A stretch of DNA of 64,000 nt, taken from contig NZ_JABULH010000001.1 in assembly GCF_013328205.1 (NCBI RefSeq), forward strand, positions 573,610 to 637,609, in the 5' to 3' direction. This stretch comes from Sphingomonas hominis (GTDB lineage: Bacteria; Pseudomonadota; Alphaproteobacteria; Sphingomonadales; Sphingomonadaceae). The translations under genes were made by a program, and so were the position numbers. The notes beneath the pieces are model-generated. The model worked only from the letters and a program-made list of their open reading frames with translations, was not told the DNA's origin and did no database searches. Positions 61,057 through 64,000 of the stretch are shown here, piece by piece (position 1 is the stretch's first letter; the number at the start of each line of letters is the position of its first letter).

Positions 61057-62489
61057 CGGGATGCTCCCTCGCTGTAGGATTGACCATAGAACTCGCTGCC
61101 GCGCACGGCTGCGTTGGCGCCGAAGAAGAAGCCAACACCCTTGCCGGTGGGGCCGCTGCGGCGTTTCGGAACGAGGAACTCGACCTTGCCGCGCACCGCG
61201 TCCATGTCGGTGCGCCATGCCTCGTACTTGGCGCCGTACTGGTCCTCGGGCTCGCTACGGCGCAGGTACTCTTCCTCGCGGTAGACGAACACGATTAGGT
61301 CGGCGTCCTGCTCGATCTGGCCGCTGTCGCGCAGGTCGGCGGGGATCGGGCGCTTGTCCGGCCGCTTCTCCACCTCACGGCTCAGCTGCGCGACGGCGAT
61401 CACCGTTAGACCTTCGTCCTTGGCGAACTGCTTGATGCCCATGCTCACCTCCGAGGCGTGCTCGTAGGGCGACATGCCACGACGGCTGTGGCTCATCAGC
61501 TGAAGGTAATCGATGATCACCAACTCCAGCTTCTCGCCACGCGCCTCCAGCCGGCGCTTGTGGCGGCGGGCCTGGCGGATGAAGCGTTGCAGCGTCAGCC
61601 CGGAGCCGTCGTTGATCTCCAACGGGATCTCGTTGAGGCGGCGCTGCGCGGCGCGAACGGCATCGATCTCGTGCGGCTTCACCGTACCGTCACGGACATG
61701 CTCGTATGGCACGCCACCTTTGTTCGTGAACGTCATGTCAGCGAGGATGCGGCGGGTGAGTTCGTCCGCGCTCATCTCCAGCGAGAAGATCAGCACGCCA
61801 TGACCACGGCTGGCGGCTCCGATCGAGTAAGAGGTGACGAGCGCCGTCTTACCCATGCCGGGGCGACCGCCGACCACGACCATGTTCGTCGGGCGCAACG
61901 TACCCATCGCATCGTCGAGCGAGCCGATAATGCCGCAACGCACGCCGACGATCGGCTTGCCGAAGCTCTCGATCACCTGCTCGGCGTAGCTACCAGCAGA
62001 CGCCTGTCGGATCGTGCTGTCGTCCACCATTGCTCCGACCGCCTCATCCGCGTTGGCGACAAGCTCTTCGCGGGTGACGGTAAGGTCGCGTGCCGAGACG
62101 ACGACGTCCTGCAATCCTGCCACCAGCCGACGGCGGGCGGAGAGCGCGATGACCTGCTCGAAGTAAGCCTTGGTGCGATCGCGCGTGCCGGCGTTCAACG
62201 ACGCAGCGGCAAGAACGCTTGAGAGCCGCGACCACTCGGCATCGGCCGCGAAGTGCGGGGCAAGCGTCACGCTATCGACCGCCGCGCCGCGTGCGGACTG
62301 CTCCAGCATCTGCGCGTAGACCTGCCCGTACAGCGGCACCGAGAAGTCGTTTGGGCGGCAGCGGTCGGCGCAAAGGTCGATCATGCGGTTGTCGGCGATC
62401 AGGTCACCGAGCAAACCAAGCTCCGCCTCGACGTTGCACAGGCTCGATGCCGGGGTCGCGGACGCGAGCTGATCGTCGAAGCCGCTCAC
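61053..62489 (-). CDS. Replicative DNA helicase, DnaB type
   Basis: 478 residues. The N-terminal DnaB domain (NVEAELGLLGDLIADNRMID) is followed by the RecA-like ATPase: Walker A VVGGRPGMGKTALV, LIFSLEMSADELTRRIL, Walker B LVIIDYLQLM, the arginine-finger region VAQLSREVEKRPDKRP and DLRDSGQIEQDADLIVFVYREEEY. It should unwind the phage replication fork. The GTG at 62489 overlaps the primase stop (GTGA); a start further upstream would add 10 residues. Confidence 0.95.
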   Translation of the reverse strand: MSGFDDQLASATPASSLCNVEAELGLLGDLIADNRMIDLCADRCRPNDFSVPLYGQVYAQMLEQSARGAAVDSVTLAPHFAADAEWSRLSSVLAAASLNAGTRDRTKAYFEQVIALSARRRLVAGLQDVVVSARDLTVTREELVANADEAVGAMVDDSTIRQASAGSYAEQVIESFGKPIVGVRCGIIGSLDDAMGTLRPTNMVVVGGRPGMGKTALVTSYSIGAASRGHGVLIFSLEMSADELTRRILADMTFTNKGGVPYEHVRDGTVKPHEIDAVRAAQRRLNEIPLEINDGSGLTLQRFIRQARRHKRRLEARGEKLELVIIDYLQLMSHSRRGMSPYEHASEVSMGIKQFAKDEGLTVIAVAQLSREVEKRPDKRPIPADLRDSGQIEQDADLIVFVYREEEYLRRSEPEDQYGAKYEAWRTDMDAVRGKVEFLVPKRRSGPTGKGVGFFFGANAAVRGSEFYGQSYSEGASR

Positions 62490-63478
62490 GACCGGATACC
62501 GCGTAGTTGGTCGTTCCAATCCTTGTAGCCGTCGGCCGGGTACATAATCCGCACGTCGAACCCGCGGGTGCGCAGGCCTTCCGCCGCCTTGTCAGCGGCT
62601 GCGCGGCCGGGTTCGTCGTTCTGCGCGGCGATGACGATCGAGCGGATGCGGGCGGGGTACTGCGCCTCGATCATCAGCGCGGTGCCGAGACACGCCCACA
62701 CCTCACGGCCGGGAAGCTCCTGCGCTAGCGATAGTGCATCCTCCGGTCCCTCGGTGACGATCACCTCATGCGGCGTGTCCTTGCTGCGGCAGGTGACGCG
62801 GACAGCGCCGCCCTTGATGTGTCCGAGCGAGCGTTTCGGCTTGGCCATGTCGGCCTTCGCTGAACCGTCGGGTTGAATGAAGATGCGTTGCAGGCCCACC
62901 GGGTAGGGCTGACCCTCGATCGCGACAGCGGCGAGCAGCGCGGGCACGTTGGGGCCGCACTCGCCCGTGTCGTCGTCGTACCAGGCTGGCGTCATGCCGA
63001 AGCGGAAGCTGGGCGGCAGCGGCATGGTGATGCCGCGCGAGCGGGCGTACGCCTCAGCAGGCGTCTCGTCGCACAGCGCTGCCGAATACCAGACAGCTTG
63101 TGCCCGCTGGATCGCGGCCTGCCGCTCGGCTTCTTCTTCCTGCGCGGCCTTCACGCGCTCGGCGGGATCGACCCACGGCAGGTTCGCACCGGCGAGCCAT
63201 TCGACAGCGCGGCGGAAATCGAGTCGTTCGGCGTGCATCACCAGCGAGACGATGTCGCCCGAGGCTCCGCAGCCGAAGCAATGATAGGTGCCCTTGGCGT
63301 CGTTCAGCCGCAGGGAAGGGGAGCGCTCCTGGTGAAATAGGCAGAGGGATACCTTCTCGCGTCCCGCCTTTGTCACCTTGGCGCGGCGCGCGACCACGTC
63401 GCTGATGTTGTGCTTGTCCTTGGCCTCGTCGACGATGCGGCGGAAGGCGGCAGCCTGCTCGTACGAATAGGCGTTCAT
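62486..63478 (-). CDS. Phage DNA primase with CHC2 zinc finger and Toprim domain
   Basis: 330 residues. A CHC2 zinc finger lies at about 40-80 (LCLFHQERSPSLRLNDAKG, then YHCFGCGASGDIVSLVM). The catalytic Toprim-like part has VTEGPEDALSLAQELPGREVWACLGTALM and VIAAQNDEPGRAAADKAAEGL. The polymerase domain is short compared with bacterial DnaG, as is usual for phage forms. ATG 63478 overlaps the upstream gene stop (ATGA). Confidence 0.92.
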   Translation of the reverse strand: MNAYSYEQAAAFRRIVDEAKDKHNISDVVARRAKVTKAGREKVSLCLFHQERSPSLRLNDAKGTYHCFGCGASGDIVSLVMHAERLDFRRAVEWLAGANLPWVDPAERVKAAQEEEAERQAAIQRAQAVWYSAALCDETPAEAYARSRGITMPLPPSFRFGMTPAWYDDDTGECGPNVPALLAAVAIEGQPYPVGLQRIFIQPDGSAKADMAKPKRSLGHIKGGAVRVTCRSKDTPHEVIVTEGPEDALSLAQELPGREVWACLGTALMIEAQYPARIRSIVIAAQNDEPGRAAADKAAEGLRTRGFDVRIMYPADGYKDWNDQLRGIRS

Positions 63479-63942
63479 GCCTGAGCCTTCCCGGCCGCGA
63501 TCATGTCGAGCCAGCGACCGGTCACGGTATGGACGCGGCGGATGAGCGCCTCTTGCGGTGACAGTTCCTCGTAGGTCGTGACCCCGTCGAACTCGGCAGC
63601 CATGATGGCGGGCAGCAGTTGCGCGATCGTCAGCGATGCGGGATCGTCGCCGGTGCAGACGCTGCCAGCATCGGCCCAGCGACCACCCACCAGCCCGAGC
63701 AGCGGGTCGGCGAAGCGACCGCCCCATTCACGGCAGCCGGCAAGGAAGGTCGGCATGTCGATCGGAGAGGCAGTGTTCGCGTACGCGGCTGCGCGATCCT
63801 CAGACTTGCCGAGCACGCGTCCCATGTCGCCCCACGTTGCGCCGTCCTCGGTCTTGATCGACGTGAGCGTGGCGTTCTGTGCCTCCACCGCGTTCGACGC
63901 GGAAAAGGTACGACGACGGGCGTGGATGTACGGCGCGTTCAT
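63475..63942 (-). CDS. Hypothetical protein at the start of the replication block
   Basis: 155 residues: SIKTEDGATWGDMGRVLGKSEDRAAAYANTASPI resembles a helix-turn-helix, and a helical second half follows (EELSPQEALIRRVHTVTGRWLDMIAAG). Located upstream of primase with an ATGA overlap, it may be a DNA-binding early regulator. No family is recognised. Only 58 bases remain to the window edge. Confidence 0.65.
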   Translation of the reverse strand: MNAPYIHARRRTFSASNAVEAQNATLTSIKTEDGATWGDMGRVLGKSEDRAAAYANTASPIDMPTFLAGCREWGGRFADPLLGLVGGRWADAGSVCTGDDPASLTIAQLLPAIMAAEFDGVTTYEELSPQEALIRRVHTVTGRWLDMIAAGKAQA

Positions 63943-64000
63943 GCGGCAATCCTCAGACCATGGTGAAGGATAGAAAAGCGCGACGCGGTAACGTCATGAC

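Larger units (their letters stand above)
25731..64000. mobile_element. Siphovirus-type prophage (left end; right end outside window)
   Basis: From the tRNA-Asn fragment to the window edge the genes are phage-like: replication proteins, HNH nuclease, both terminase subunits, portal, protease, capsid, connectors, tail, tape measure, fibres and lysis genes. The structural and replication genes are on the minus strand; accessory genes are scattered on both strands. No integrase, repressor with a protease domain or excisionase is visible in the window. These should lie to the right, next to the intact tRNA gene. All structural genes look intact, so the element may still be functional. Confidence 0.92.

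Overview
The window is GC-rich DNA from an alphaproteobacterium, most likely Sphingomonas or a close sphingomonad. The evidence is the gene order ahcY / divL-like kinase / tsaE / amgK / murU / addB / addA / trxA, the large TonB-dependent receptor, and the style of the small proteins. No 16S gene is present, so the genus is inferred.

Chromosomal part, about 1-25,730. The 3' part of ahcY ends at a strong terminator, and a convergent TonB-dependent receptor gene follows. A tightly packed plus-strand operon runs from 4,718 to 16,426. It holds a DivL-like tyrosine-site histidine kinase homologue, TsaE (tRNA t6A synthesis), the AmgK/MurU pair (MurNAc recycling), the AddB/AddA double-strand-break nuclease-helicase, thioredoxin, and a small exported protein. 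Most junctions are ATGA or GTGA stop-start overlaps. Next come an inositol-monophosphatase-family gene and argJ on the minus strand, a TonB-C-domain protein, a polytopic membrane protein, a small signal-peptide protein, secA, a CC0125/CC1285-like lipoprotein on the minus strand, and two small membrane proteins.

Prophage, about 25,731 to beyond 64,000. The left edge is a 50-bp 3' fragment of a tRNA-Asn gene (anticodon loop to CCA, minus strand) without its 5' half. This is the scar expected when an element integrates into a tRNA 3' end. The intact tRNA and the integrase should lie to the right of the window. Left to right, the element carries: (i) a left arm (25.8-31.3 kb) of very small genes, many with one membrane span, plus a short repressor-like HTH, a MarR-like gene and decayed gene pieces; (ii) a minus-strand lysis cassette with a GH19 endolysin; (iii) a lone plus-strand lipoprotein; (iv) a minus-strand siphovirus structural module with tail fibres (one with an SGNH hydrolase, one with a Sec signal peptide), tail tip, tape measure, a tail-assembly-chaperone pair in two frames, tail tube, connectors, HK97-type capsid and protease, portal, terminases and HNH nuclease; (v) an accessory block (52.4-58.5 kb) with small exported or hydrophilic proteins, an HD-GYP protein, a GGDEF protein, a DUF4177-like protein and a RhuM-family protein; (vi) a replication block with a DUF1376-like protein, DnaB-type helicase, CHC2/Toprim primase and a small upstream gene.

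The most unusual signals are: the cyclic-di-GMP pair (HD-GYP plus GGDEF without an I-site) bracketed by imperfect ~75-bp direct repeats; a two-member family of small signal-peptide/transmembrane/acidic-tail proteins with one member next to the attachment site and the other inside that accessory block; a probable -1 frameshift joining the tail assembly chaperones; and a dense set of tiny membrane-protein genes in the left arm.
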